64,000 bases of DNA from Arcticibacter sp. (GTDB lineage Bacteria; Bacteroidota; Bacteroidia; 2-12-FULL-35-15). Each line of letters starts with the position of its first letter. Position 1 is the first letter of the stretch. Shown here piece by piece: positions 32,842 to 41,464 of this stretch. A program made the position numbers and the translations under genes. The DNA lies in the NCBI GenBank assembly GCA_021155045.1, contig JAJNQB010000014.1, positions 224,029 through 288,028 of the forward strand. The letters are read 5' to 3'. The notes below the pieces were generated by a model, which was given only the letters and a program-made list of their open reading frames with translations, made no database searches and was not told where the DNA came from.

Positions 32842-34773
32842 CTAAATGGCTATACTGTTGTTTTTTGTACCGATTAGTTCAATAGCGGTTTTTGCAATGC
32901 TATCTGAATCATAAAAACATTCAACATAAAGTTCTTTTTGTTCTCCATGTTCAATCCATTTGTCGGGCATTCCAAGTCTTTTTACAGATGCTTGATAATT
33001 ATTATCAGCCATAAACTCTATAACAGCACTTCCCATACCACCAATGATACAGCCATCTTCAACGGTAATTACTTTTGAGTGTTTAGCAAAAACTTCATGC
33101 AACAAAGTTTCATCAATAGGTTTTGCAAATCGCATATCATAATGCGCAGCTTTAATTCCTTTTTCTTCAAGTGCTTTGCATGCTTCTACTGCAAAATTTC
33201 CAACATGACCAATAGTTAAAATTGCAATATCATCACCATTTTGAATTCTTCTGCCCGTTCCAATTGTTATTTTTTGGAATGGTCGTTTCCAATCTATCAT
33301 TACTCCGTTTCCTCTTGGATAACGGATAGAAAAAGGCGCAGCATTTTCTGGTAATTGTGCGGTGTACATTAAATTACGCAACTCTTCTTCATTCATGGGA
33401 GCACACACAATCATATTGGGGATACAACGAAAGTATGCTAAATCAAAGCCTCCATGATGTGTTGGTCCATCAGCACCAGCAATTCCTCCTCTATCTAAAC
33501 AGAAAACAACATGTAAATTTTGAAGTGCTACATCGTGCACCACCTGATCATAGGCGCGTTGCATAAATGAAGAATAAATGTTACAAAACGGAACCAAACC
33601 TTGTGTTGCTAATCCTGCAGAAAAAGTAACAGCATGTTGTTCGGCAATACCAACGTCAAAAGCTCTGTCGGGCATAGCTTTCATCATGATATTTAAAGAA
33701 CAACCTGTTGGCATGGCAGGTGTGATACCCATTATTTTAGGATTTTTTTCTGCTAGTTCCACAATGGTATAACCAAAAACATCTTGATATTTTGGAGGCT
33801 GAGGTTCTTTTGGAACTATTTTAATAATCTCTCCTGTATCTTTATTAAATAAGCCTGGAGCATGCCAAACAGTTTGATTTCCTTCTTCTGAAAATTTATA
33901 TCCTTTTCCTTTTTGAGTAAGGCAATGTAAAATTTTGGGACCTGGAATATCCTTTAAGTCTTGTAAAACCTTTGTTAATCGCTCCACATCATGTCCATCA
34001 ACAGGTCCAAAATATCTAAATTTTAATGATTCAAAAAGATTACTTTGTTTCAATAAAGATGTTTTAATTCCATTTTCAATCTTTGAAGCAATCTCTTGAG
34101 CGTTTGGACCAAACTTGCTTATTTTCCCAAGCAAATTCCAGACTTCATCTTTTATTTTATTGTATGTATGAGATGTAGTGATGTCTGTTAAATATTCTTT
34201 TAAAGCACCAACATTTGGGTCTATACTCATACAATTGTCATTTAAAACAACTAAAAGATTTGAGTTTGTTATTCCTGCATGGTTCAATGCTTCAAATGCC
34301 ATTCCTGCAGTCATTGCCCCATCGCCAATTACTGCAATGTGTTGTCTTTCTTTTTCTCCTTTATATGCAGAAGCAACAGCCATTCCTAAAGCAGCTCCAA
34401 TGGATGTAGAAGAGTGTCCGACACCAAATGTATCGTATTCGCTTTCGCTACGTTTTGGGAACCCGCTCAATCCTTTGTAAATACGATTTGTATGAAAAAC
34501 GTTTCTCCGTCCTGTTAAAATTTTATGCCCGTAGGCTTGATGACCAACATCCCAAACCAATTGATCGTAAGGAGTATTAAACACATAATGTAAAGCAACG
34601 GTAAGTTCTACAACACCTAAACTAGCACCAAAATGCCCTCCTTTTTGAGAAACAACATCAATGATATATTGACGAAGTTCCTGACTAATTTGAGGTAATT
34701 CTTCAATTTGGTGTTTTCTTAAATCGCCAGGAAACTCAATTGTTTCCAGTAATTTTCCAGCTTTAAATTCCAT
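32842..34773 (-). CDS. dxs: 1-deoxy-D-xylulose-5-phosphate synthase
   Basis: The protein has 643 residues. It condenses pyruvate and glyceraldehyde-3-phosphate, the first step of the MEP isoprenoid pathway, with thiamine diphosphate as cofactor. The TDP-binding VIGDGAMTAGMAFEALNHAG and NDNCMSI, the DVGIAEQHAVTFSAGLA glutamate region, and the C-terminal transketolase domain (PIDETLLHEV, EDGCIIGGMGSAV) are all present. Its product feeds the polyprenyl synthase encoded at 57585. It is monocistronic, with a -7 box at 34803-34810. Confidence 0.97.
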   Translation of the reverse strand: MEFKAGKLLETIEFPGDLRKHQIEELPQISQELRQYIIDVVSQKGGHFGASLGVVELTVALHYVFNTPYDQLVWDVGHQAYGHKILTGRRNVFHTNRIYKGLSGFPKRSESEYDTFGVGHSSTSIGAALGMAVASAYKGEKERQHIAVIGDGAMTAGMAFEALNHAGITNSNLLVVLNDNCMSIDPNVGALKEYLTDITTSHTYNKIKDEVWNLLGKISKFGPNAQEIASKIENGIKTSLLKQSNLFESLKFRYFGPVDGHDVERLTKVLQDLKDIPGPKILHCLTQKGKGYKFSEEGNQTVWHAPGLFNKDTGEIIKIVPKEPQPPKYQDVFGYTIVELAEKNPKIMGITPAMPTGCSLNIMMKAMPDRAFDVGIAEQHAVTFSAGLATQGLVPFCNIYSSFMQRAYDQVVHDVALQNLHVVFCLDRGGIAGADGPTHHGGFDLAYFRCIPNMIVCAPMNEEELRNLMYTAQLPENAAPFSIRYPRGNGVMIDWKRPFQKITIGTGRRIQNGDDIAILTIGHVGNFAVEACKALEEKGIKAAHYDMRFAKPIDETLLHEVFAKHSKVITVEDGCIIGGMGSAVIEFMADNNYQASVKRLGMPDKWIEHGEQKELYVECFYDSDSIAKTAIELIGTKNNSIAI

Positions 34774-34802
34774 TAAGCGTTAAAGGTGTGTGTATGAGTA
34801 AA

Positions 34803-34810
34803 CAAAGATA
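34803..34810 (-). promoter_or_regulatory. putative -7 box (TATCTTTG) of dxs
   Basis: TATCTTTG on the minus strand matches TAnnTTTG and lies 29 bases before the ATG at 34773. Confidence 0.5.
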
Positions 34811-34921
34811 CTATTTTTTCAATAATCATTAAATAACTTTATCACAACTAGATTGTTCATTTTTTATTTTTAATACGTACTGATTTTTATTTTTTTTAAC
34901 TTTATTTGTTTATTATCAATT

Positions 34922-36034
34922 ATGGCTGCACTTAAAAAAATTTATGTCCTGTTTTTCTTCGTTTTTTCTTGCTATAATGTTATGGCAGGTTCAGACCCAG
35001 ATACCATGTATGTTCAACGATTCAAAAATAATTTTTCTGTCAAAACATTTTTGTTGAACAATGGTTTTATTTATACCATCATGCCAAGAAACAATGATGC
35101 TTTTTCGGAACAACAATTAAAAGACGCAAAACTTTTTTATTTACCGCATATTCCCCCAACAACGGGCGTTTCTGTAAATATAAAAGGAATTGGTTTTTCC
35201 TATATTTTTAAATTTACGAATGATTATTTGGATACTACGGGCAGAGTGAAATCGGGATATAAACAGTTTGCAATGAATATGTATGGGAATAAGTTTGGCT
35301 TTGAAGCATATTATCAAGATTACAGCCGATTTTATTTTCATTATAAAAACCAGCCAATACATTTAAAAGATTATAACACCGAAATTAGAGCTTATCAATG
35401 GGGAGCAAGAGGAATATTTATTTTTAATGGAAAAAAGTTTTCGTACAATGCTGCGTTCAATCAAAATCAATTGCAGAAAAAAAGCGCAGGCTCTGCAATG
35501 TTAATTTTAGCTGGGCGATTTAGTGAATTAAAAAGCACCGACAGAAGGTTAATCCCTGATTCTTTATCACCATACTATGGTTTTACCTCCAGCTTGAGAC
35601 GAAACAGGAATTATGCTTTTTTGGTACAAGGAGGATATGCTTTTAATTTAACTAAAAACCATTTTTATTTTTCTATGGCAGCGCTGGTGGGTGTTGGAAT
35701 AGAAACACAAACATTTTCATACCCACCACAAAAATATTATAGATTAGGGTTTCCTCTTGTTGGCCGATCGAAAGCAAGTGTGGGGTATAATGGTAAAATA
35801 TTATTTACAGGTATTTTTGCAAACACAGATGTTGGACAAGCACAGAATAGAAGTTTCCGCTCACAGGAATTAACCTACACATACGGTTTGTATTTAGGTG
35901 TAAGAGCAATAAAACTTACCAAAACAAAAGGACAAATAAAGCAAGAGCAAAAACGAAAAAAACTTGCTGAAAAAGAAGCAGCTAAAAAAGCAAAAGAAGA
36001 TAAGAAGAAAGTGGGGAAAAAAATTAAACCCTAA
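34922..36034 (+). CDS. DUF4421 family outer-membrane protein
   Basis: The protein has 370 residues. A signal peptide (about 1-22, ending NVMAG) precedes a body rich in Tyr, Phe and alternating hydrophobic strands (GVSVNIKGIGFSYIFKF, YALFVQGGYAFNLTK-type segments), the pattern of an outer-membrane beta-barrel. The C-terminus (about 340-370) is a lysine-rich tail (EQKRKKLAEKEAAKKAKED), unusual for a barrel and possibly soluble. The family is Bacteroidota-specific and of unknown function. It overlaps the end of the convergent SpoIIE-type gene by 11 bases. Confidence 0.82.
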   Translation: MAALKKIYVLFFFVFSCYNVMAGSDPDTMYVQRFKNNFSVKTFLLNNGFIYTIMPRNNDAFSEQQLKDAKLFYLPHIPPTTGVSVNIKGIGFSYIFKFTNDYLDTTGRVKSGYKQFAMNMYGNKFGFEAYYQDYSRFYFHYKNQPIHLKDYNTEIRAYQWGARGIFIFNGKKFSYNAAFNQNQLQKKSAGSAMLILAGRFSELKSTDRRLIPDSLSPYYGFTSSLRRNRNYAFLVQGGYAFNLTKNHFYFSMAALVGVGIETQTFSYPPQKYYRLGFPLVGRSKASVGYNGKILFTGIFANTDVGQAQNRSFRSQELTYTYGLYLGVRAIKLTKTKGQIKQEQKRKKLAEKEAAKKAKEDKKKVGKKIKP

Positions 36035-38114
36035 TACCTATAACTAAAACATCGTCTATTTGCTCTAGTCTTCCTTTCCAACTTTCAAGTGTATTATTAA
36101 GAATGTTTTTTTGTTCTTCTAATGACTCCTGATGAATAGAAAGAAAAAGTTCCTGCATTTGTTTGTACTTGAATTTTTTACCATTTGGCCCTCCAAATTG
36201 GTCGGCATAACCATCACTAAAAGTATAAATGCAATCTCCTTTTTGCAGTTCAATTGTTTGCATTGTGAATGAAGTTTCTTTGTCTGCTTTTCCTACCGAC
36301 ATTTTATCAGCATCAAAAACAATAACTTTTTTTTCTCTTATCAACCACAAGGGATTATTGGCACAAACAAACTCTAAATTCATATTTTTAAAATCATAAG
36401 AACAAAGCACTGCATCCATACCATCTTCAGTAGCATTGGCACTTCCCTCTGGATTTAATGCTTTTACAATTTCTTTGCGCACCTGATTAAAAACCAAATG
36501 TGGCTCTAAAATATTTTTTTCATTAATCGCTTCATTTAGTTTTGAAATATTAAGCAAACTCATAAAAGCTCCCGGAACACCATGTCCAGTACAATCACAT
36601 GTTGCAATATAAAACCTATTTTGATTCACTGTTGCCCAATAAAAATCTCCGCTCACAATATCTTTTGGTTTGTACAACACAAAATGTTCTGGTAAATTAT
36701 TGCTCAACATTTTATCTGAAGCCAAAAGTGCTCGTTGGATGCGTCTTGCATAATTAATAGAATCTAAAATATCTTTGTTTTTTTCTTCAACAATTTTGTT
36801 TTTTATTTCTATGGTGGTATATGCTTCTGTTAATTTAGCATTTGCTTTTTGTTTGTCGCGTAAATTTTTGAAAATTAAAATTGCCAAAGCTGCTATAAGT
36901 AAAAATCCAACAATAAAAGCATTTCGTTGTGTTTCTTTTTGTTTTGCTTCTGTTTCTTTAATTTTTATTTCGGCATTTTTTTTTACAATTTCTTTGTCTT
37001 TTATTTCCGTTTCATACTTTGTACTAAGTTCTGCTATTTGCTGCGATTTTTCAGTTGTAAATAGCGAGTCTTTATAATTAAGATAGAGTTTATGATAAAC
37101 ATAGGCTTGCTCAAAATTATGTTTTGCTTCATTTACTTCTGATAAAGATAAATAAGCATTTTGAAGAATTCCTATATTGTTTGTTTTCTTTGCTTCTTCA
37201 ATTGATTTTAAATTGTATTCAGTAGATTTGTCATACAATTTCATATCTAAATATAAATCACCAAGGTTATTGTAAGAATGTGCTAAGCCACCAATATCAC
37301 CCATTTCTAATTTTATAACGATGGCTTCATTAAAACATTTTAAAGCTTGGTCATAATTTTTTAAGATGCGATAGCATTTTCCTAAATTGTTTAACAACAA
37401 ACTTTGCCCGAATTTGTGATTAACTTCTTTTGCAATGGAGAGTGCTTCATTAAAACATTCAAGTGCTTTTTTATACTCTTTTTTATCTCTATAAATTAAG
37501 CCTAAGTTATTTAATGAACTTGCGATGCGAGATTTGCTATTCATCTTTTTACTCAATTCCAATGATTGATTATGGTATGCAAGTGCTTTGTCTAAATCTT
37601 TTTGAATAAAATAAACATTTGCGACATTGTTAATACCACTAGCGAGCTTTGATGAATCTTTTGTTATTCTAAAAATTTCGATTGCTTTAAAATAATGAAT
37701 TAAAGATTTTTCATAATCAAACTTGTTGAAATAATTCATCCCTAAATTATTATAAATATTTCCCTCTGTGGAAACGTCTTTAATTTTTTGGGCTATTATT
37801 AAAGCTTGTTTTAAGCACGAATCGGAAGAAAAATAATTTGTTTTTTGATTGTAAACCGTACCCATCGGAATTAAGGCAAGCATAACTCCTTTGTCGTATC
37901 CTATTTGTTTACTGAGTGCAATGGCTTCATTAAGGTATCCGAGAGCTTTTGTTTGCTCGTTACTTTCAAAACCTGCTGATAAACTTATTAGTGCTTTTAC
38001 TTTGCTAGTATCTTTTGCTGTTTTAATATATTGAAGTAAAGAGTCCGTTTTATTGTTGGAATAACAATAAAACGAAGAAAAAAAGAAAATAAATAATACT
38101 TTTTTTTTAAACAT
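36024..38114 (-). CDS. TPR-repeat membrane protein with SpoIIE/PP2C-type phosphatase domain
   Basis: The protein has 696 residues. After a signal segment (1-20), tetratricopeptide repeats fill about 35-370 (YNNLGMNYFNKFDYEKSLIHY and similar). A coiled coil (about 360-400) leads to one transmembrane helix (AFIVGFLLIAALAILIF) and a second coiled coil. The C-terminal domain (about 470-696) is SpoIIE-like, with DFYWA, CDCTGHGVPGAFMSLL and EDGMDAVL and YTFSDGYADQFGG metal-binding aspartates. It is probably a periplasmic sensor that controls a cytosolic serine/threonine phosphatase. It lies 5 bp after the aspartoacylase-like gene and closes the RimK operon. Confidence 0.9.
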   Translation of the reverse strand: MFKKKVLFIFFFSSFYCYSNNKTDSLLQYIKTAKDTSKVKALISLSAGFESNEQTKALGYLNEAIALSKQIGYDKGVMLALIPMGTVYNQKTNYFSSDSCLKQALIIAQKIKDVSTEGNIYNNLGMNYFNKFDYEKSLIHYFKAIEIFRITKDSSKLASGINNVANVYFIQKDLDKALAYHNQSLELSKKMNSKSRIASSLNNLGLIYRDKKEYKKALECFNEALSIAKEVNHKFGQSLLLNNLGKCYRILKNYDQALKCFNEAIVIKLEMGDIGGLAHSYNNLGDLYLDMKLYDKSTEYNLKSIEEAKKTNNIGILQNAYLSLSEVNEAKHNFEQAYVYHKLYLNYKDSLFTTEKSQQIAELSTKYETEIKDKEIVKKNAEIKIKETEAKQKETQRNAFIVGFLLIAALAILIFKNLRDKQKANAKLTEAYTTIEIKNKIVEEKNKDILDSINYARRIQRALLASDKMLSNNLPEHFVLYKPKDIVSGDFYWATVNQNRFYIATCDCTGHGVPGAFMSLLNISKLNEAINEKNILEPHLVFNQVRKEIVKALNPEGSANATEDGMDAVLCSYDFKNMNLEFVCANNPLWLIREKKVIVFDADKMSVGKADKETSFTMQTIELQKGDCIYTFSDGYADQFGGPNGKKFKYKQMQELFLSIHQESLEEQKNILNNTLESWKGRLEQIDDVLVIGIRV

Positions 38115-38119
38115 TTTTT

Positions 38120-39076
38120 TTATTCTTCTACGCCTACATGCATCAATGCATCGCCTTGGTTAATTACTGGCTGATTGTTGATTCCTAAGATATAACCATC
38201 AAAAGGTGCAATTAATTTTTCATTGTGTTCGCCATAAGGGTCGCAAATCATACCTATAATTTCTCCTTTTAAAACATGTGCTCCATTTGTTTTTGAAGTA
38301 TGAAATAAGCCCGAAGATTTCGCACGAATCCAAGATGTTTTTGTAAGCAATACGGTTGGATTATTTGGTACTTCTGTTTCAATCATATTTAAGTGCTTCA
38401 TCAAACGTAAACATCCAGTCATTCCTTCATTAATAGAAACATAATCGAATCGAGAAGATTCTCCACCTTCAAAAACTAAAATAGGCTTGTTTTTTTTTGA
38501 TGCTTCTTTTCTCAGCGTATTATCTCTAAAAGGAGAATTTACAATAAGTGGAGGAGAGAATTTTCGTCCTAATTCTAAATTTGCTTTGTTAGAAAAAACA
38601 CAACGCAGTTGAGGATAATTATTGATTTTTGCTCCTCCTGTATGAAAGTCGATTCCAAAGTCTATTTGAGGAATTATTTCATTCATTAAGTCATAAGCAA
38701 TTCTACTTCCGAGTGAACCATTTTTGCTTCCGGGAAAACATCTGTTCAAATCTCTTCCATCAGGTAAATCGCGAGAGCCAGACAAAAAAGAAATAATATT
38801 TATTACCGGAATTGCAATGATACTGCCACATAACGGATTGCGAACATCTTTACGGGTAATTAATCTTCTCACTATTTCAATCCCATTTATTTCATCACCA
38901 TGCATTCCTGCAAGTATTAATAATGTTGGTCCAGATTTGATTGAACGATACACATATACAGGAATTTCAATAACAGTTTTGGTTGGCAATTGATATAAGT
39001 TCAAATTCACCTGTGCTGAACTTCCAGGATGAATGTTCGTGCCGTTTATATGAATGATTTTATTTTGGTATGCCAT
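38120..39076 (-). CDS. succinylglutamate desuccinylase/aspartoacylase family protein
   Basis: The protein has 318 residues. The zinc-carboxypeptidase-like core has GMHGDEINGIEIVRRL (His and Glu ligands), RDLNRCFPGS (Asn-Arg substrate site) and FGIDFHTGG (third ligand). The end (about 260-318) carries a biotinyl-like beta-hammerhead, as in the family. Members remove N-acyl or acidic groups from amino acids. Neighbours RimK and a RimB-like protease suggest it acts on glutamylated proteins or peptides; that is inference from context. It lies 27 bp after rimK. Confidence 0.87.
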   Translation of the reverse strand: MAYQNKIIHINGTNIHPGSSAQVNLNLYQLPTKTVIEIPVYVYRSIKSGPTLLILAGMHGDEINGIEIVRRLITRKDVRNPLCGSIIAIPVINIISFLSGSRDLPDGRDLNRCFPGSKNGSLGSRIAYDLMNEIIPQIDFGIDFHTGGAKINNYPQLRCVFSNKANLELGRKFSPPLIVNSPFRDNTLRKEASKKNKPILVFEGGESSRFDYVSINEGMTGCLRLMKHLNMIETEVPNNPTVLLTKTSWIRAKSSGLFHTSKTNGAHVLKGEIIGMICDPYGEHNEKLIAPFDGYILGINNQPVINQGDALMHVGVEE

Positions 39077-39103
39077 TGTTATTTTCTTATCCTAAATTTT
39101 TAA

Positions 39104-39988
39104 CTAGCCATGATTAAATTCATTTCGCTCAATGTATTCAATTATTTTCCCTGCAATATCAACTCCTGTTGCACCTTCTATTCCTTCTAATCCTGGAGAA
39201 GAATTTACTTCCATCACTAGTGGTCCGCGTGCTGATTGTAACATATCAACACCTGCAATTCCTAATCCTAATTTTTTTGCTGCACGCAAAGCTGTTTCTC
39301 TTTCTTCTTTGGAAAGCTCTACAATACTTGCTTTTCCTCCTCTATGTAAATTACTTCTGAATTCTCCTGGAGCGCCTTGCCTTTTCATGGCTCCAACAAT
39401 TTTTCCATCCACAATAAATGCTCTTACATCAGCACCACCAGCTTCCTTAATAAATTCCTGAACCAAAATATTTGCATCCAACGCCAAAAATGATTCTATC
39501 ACAGATTTTGCAGATTTATGTGTGTCTGCTAAAATTACTCCTATTCCTTGTGTTCCCTCCAATAGTTTAATTACAACGGGCGCTCCACCCACTTTGTTAA
39601 TTACATTATCTATATCTTTTGGAACATTTGCAAAAACCGTTTTAGGCATTCCAATTCCTGCTTTTGCAAGTAATTGTAAACTTCTTAATTTATCTCGAGA
39701 ACGAACCAATGCTTGTGATTCAGTGCAAGAAAAAGCTTTCATCTGTTCAAACTGACGAACTACTGCTGCGCCATAAAAAGTAACAGAAGCGCCTATTCTC
39801 GGTATAATTGCATCAATTCCAAAAATTTCTTCTCCTTTATAATAAATGTGTGGATTCCCCTTTTCTATTATTAGTACACATTTTAAATGGTCTAAAACAA
39901 CCATATCGTGACCTCTTTGTTCTCCCGCTTCAACTAATCTACGAGTTGAATAAAGTCTTGGGTTTCGTGACAAAACAGCGATTTTCAT
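39104..39988 (-). CDS. rimK: RimK-type ATP-grasp glutamate ligase
   Basis: The protein has 294 residues, matching RimK (about 300). It adds glutamates to the C-terminus of ribosomal protein S6 in E. coli; here the target is inferred. The RimK start MKIAVLSRNPRLYSTRRLVEAG is clear, the ATP-grasp part has GGAPVVIKLLEGTQGIGVILAD and VQEFIKEAGGADVRAFIVDG, and the metal site LVMEVNSSPGLEGIEGATG lies near the end. It lies between a RimB-like protease and an aspartoacylase-like gene on the same strand, as in proteobacterial rim clusters. Confidence 0.93.
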   Translation of the reverse strand: MKIAVLSRNPRLYSTRRLVEAGEQRGHDMVVLDHLKCVLIIEKGNPHIYYKGEEIFGIDAIIPRIGASVTFYGAAVVRQFEQMKAFSCTESQALVRSRDKLRSLQLLAKAGIGMPKTVFANVPKDIDNVINKVGGAPVVIKLLEGTQGIGVILADTHKSAKSVIESFLALDANILVQEFIKEAGGADVRAFIVDGKIVGAMKRQGAPGEFRSNLHRGGKASIVELSKEERETALRAAKKLGLGIAGVDMLQSARGPLVMEVNSSPGLEGIEGATGVDIAGKIIEYIERNEFNHG

Positions 39989-40013
39989 ATAATATTAGGA
40001 ATAGTTTTTTTAA

Positions 40014-40448
40014 TTATTTTTTTTGCGAAGGAGGGATATTATTATACAAACTTACATCTACAACATATCTGTTTTTTAATAATTTTCTTCCTATTAATAC
40101 TGGGTAGCGCATGTTTCCTCTATCAGTCAACGAAATTACTGAATTTATGCGTTTCCTCCCTATTCTGATGATTGTTTTTATAATAAATCTTTTTTCAACT
40201 TCTCCAAAAGAATTTTTTATTTCTTTTTGCGAATACTCATTACATCTTTGTTCTTGTTCATTGTAGTCGGGGTGAGATGGGTCTAACAATTTAAAATATA
40301 AAATATTGTCTTCTTCTCTGATATCATGGCAATGTAGGGCTGTGGTATATGCTCCGGTATCCACTTTTGCGGTAATATTATACAAACCAAACTCTGGAAA
40401 GCTAACTGTTTCTCTTCTGCCAATTATTGCTTTATTGTTAATCTCCAT
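40014..40448 (-). CDS. RimB-like retropepsin-type protease (ATP-dependent zinc protease family)
   Basis: The protein has 144 residues. The start IGRRETVSFPEFGLYNITAK leads to the retropepsin-like DTGAYTTAL with D30, followed by RTIIRIGRKRIN-type and LIGRKLLKNRYVVDV segments. The family is annotated as an ATP-dependent zinc protease and, as RimB, is encoded next to RimK in other bacteria. It may cut glutamate tails or the modified target. The ATG lies 11 bases before the end of the DUF2304 gene, so translation is coupled. rimK follows after 25 bp. Confidence 0.85.
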   Translation of the reverse strand: MEINNKAIIGRRETVSFPEFGLYNITAKVDTGAYTTALHCHDIREEDNILYFKLLDPSHPDYNEQEQRCNEYSQKEIKNSFGEVEKRFIIKTIIRIGRKRINSVISLTDRGNMRYPVLIGRKLLKNRYVVDVSLYNNIPPSQKK

Positions 40449-40788
40449 TATTCTTTTTCTCTATTTTTTGTTTTAATAATGCAATGTCTTGAGCCAATTT
40501 TTTGTTTTGTGAATGTAACTTAGAAACCACTACACTCAGATGAAGTAAATAAATAAAAACGGCAAAAATAGCTCCTGTGAATACTAAGTTAGGAGCCTCA
40601 AAAACACCTAAAAGTTGTGCCATTATCTCTAAGCCATCTCGCCAAAAAGAAAATAGAATTAAAACAACGGTACAGATTATCCAAAATATTGAATATTCTT
40701 CTCTTAGTTTTCCTTTTACAATTAATCGAATGATATAAAGTAAAAAAAGTAAACTTACTGCAATTGCTATAATTTGAATTTTTGCCAT
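40438..40788 (-). CDS. DUF2304 family small membrane protein
   Basis: The protein has 116 residues. Three hydrophobic helices (about 5-22, 36-50, 66-88) are followed by a coiled coil with SKLHSQNKKLAQDIALLKQK. DUF2304 proteins are usually encoded with glycosyltransferases, where they may help lipid-linked sugar transfer; here the neighbours are rim genes, so the role is unclear. It is first in a five-gene run on the minus strand. Its upstream region contains the structured element copy 2. Confidence 0.8.
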   Translation of the reverse strand: MAKIQIIAIAVSLLFLLYIIRLIVKGKLREEYSIFWIICTVVLILFSFWRDGLEIMAQLLGVFEAPNLVFTGAIFAVFIYLLHLSVVVSKLHSQNKKLAQDIALLKQKIEKKNNGD

Positions 40789-40808
40789 TCTTGTCTCATC
40801 CTCTTATT

Positions 40809-40925
40809 ATACCAATTACACAATACATATAGTCCAATAAATTATTCTATTATTTTGTTGTATCGGCATTAACCATTGTAAAATTATAAAATAGTTTGGG
40901 ACTGTTTTATAATTACAATAGGTAT
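40809..40925 (-). repeat. structured double-hairpin element, copy 2 (117 bp, opposite strand)
   Basis: Read on the minus strand, it starts ATACC and ends GGTAT, like copy 1 at 17521-17646. Arm 1 pairs TTGTAATTATAAAA with TTTTATAATTTTACAA (14 bp with a 2-base bulge) and has the loop CAGTCCCAAACTA, almost the loop of copy 1. Then come AATGCCGATA (identical), an arm with TAGAAT and TTGGACTAT (identical), and the closing GGTAT. The stem sequences differ from copy 1 but still pair. It fills most of the 199-bp divergent gap between the DUF2304 gene and tadA. Confidence 0.7.
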
Positions 40926-40975
40926 TAATTGCTAAAATTAAATAGTTTAGTTGAAAGCACAAGCATTATATCTCT

Positions 40976-40983
40976 TATTTTTG
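40976..40983 (+). promoter_or_regulatory. putative -7 box (TATTTTTG) of tadA, with a near-zero leader
   Basis: TATTTTTG matches TAnnTTTG, with TTG at 40951-40953. The ATG at 40988 is only 4 bases after the box, so the mRNA should start at or next to the ATG. Confidence 0.55.
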
Positions 40984-40987
40984 CAGA

Positions 40988-41434
40988 ATGGAAACAGAAA
41001 TATTATCAGATGAATATTTTATGCGAGAAGCATTAAAAGAAGCTCAAAAAGCTTTCGATGCTGATGAGGTTCCTGTAGGGGCTATTGTAGTTTGTAATAA
41101 TAGAATAATTGCTCGTGCTCATAATTTAACACAACGGTTAAATGATGTTACAGCACATGCCGAGATGCAAGCTATTACGGCTGCAGCTAATTTTTTAAAC
41201 GGAAAATATTTAAACGAATGTATCCTTTATGTTACGCTCGAACCCTGTGTAATGTGTGCAGGTGCCCTTTCTTGGGCTCAGGTCGGAAAAATTGTTTATG
41301 GTGCTAAAGATGAAAAAAGAGGTTTTCATATAATTGGAAACAAAATATTACACCCAAAAACTGAAATTACCACTCTAGTATTGGCAAATGAATGTTCTAA
41401 AATTATCAAACATTTTTTCAGTAAAAAACGCTAA
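40988..41434 (+). CDS. tadA: tRNA-specific adenosine deaminase
   Basis: The protein has 148 residues. It deaminates A34 to inosine in the anticodon of tRNA-Arg. The cytidine-deaminase fold site is intact: HAEMQA with H57 and E59, and EPCVMCAGAL with C87 and C90 as zinc ligands. The DEVPVGAIVV segment is typical. The promoter box is so close that translation is probably leaderless. It is followed by the DUF4271 gene, which has its own promoter. Confidence 0.95.
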   Translation: METEILSDEYFMREALKEAQKAFDADEVPVGAIVVCNNRIIARAHNLTQRLNDVTAHAEMQAITAAANFLNGKYLNECILYVTLEPCVMCAGALSWAQVGKIVYGAKDEKRGFHIIGNKILHPKTEITTLVLANECSKIIKHFFSKKR

Positions 41435-41449
41435 AGGAAATTTTTAAAT

Positions 41450-41457
41450 TATCTTTG
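41450..41457 (+). promoter_or_regulatory. putative -7 box (TATCTTTG) of the DUF4271-hemD transcript
   Basis: TATCTTTG matches TAnnTTTG and lies 7 bases before the ATG at 41465, so the mRNA is leaderless or nearly so. Confidence 0.55.
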
Positions 41458-41464
41458 CTACAGA

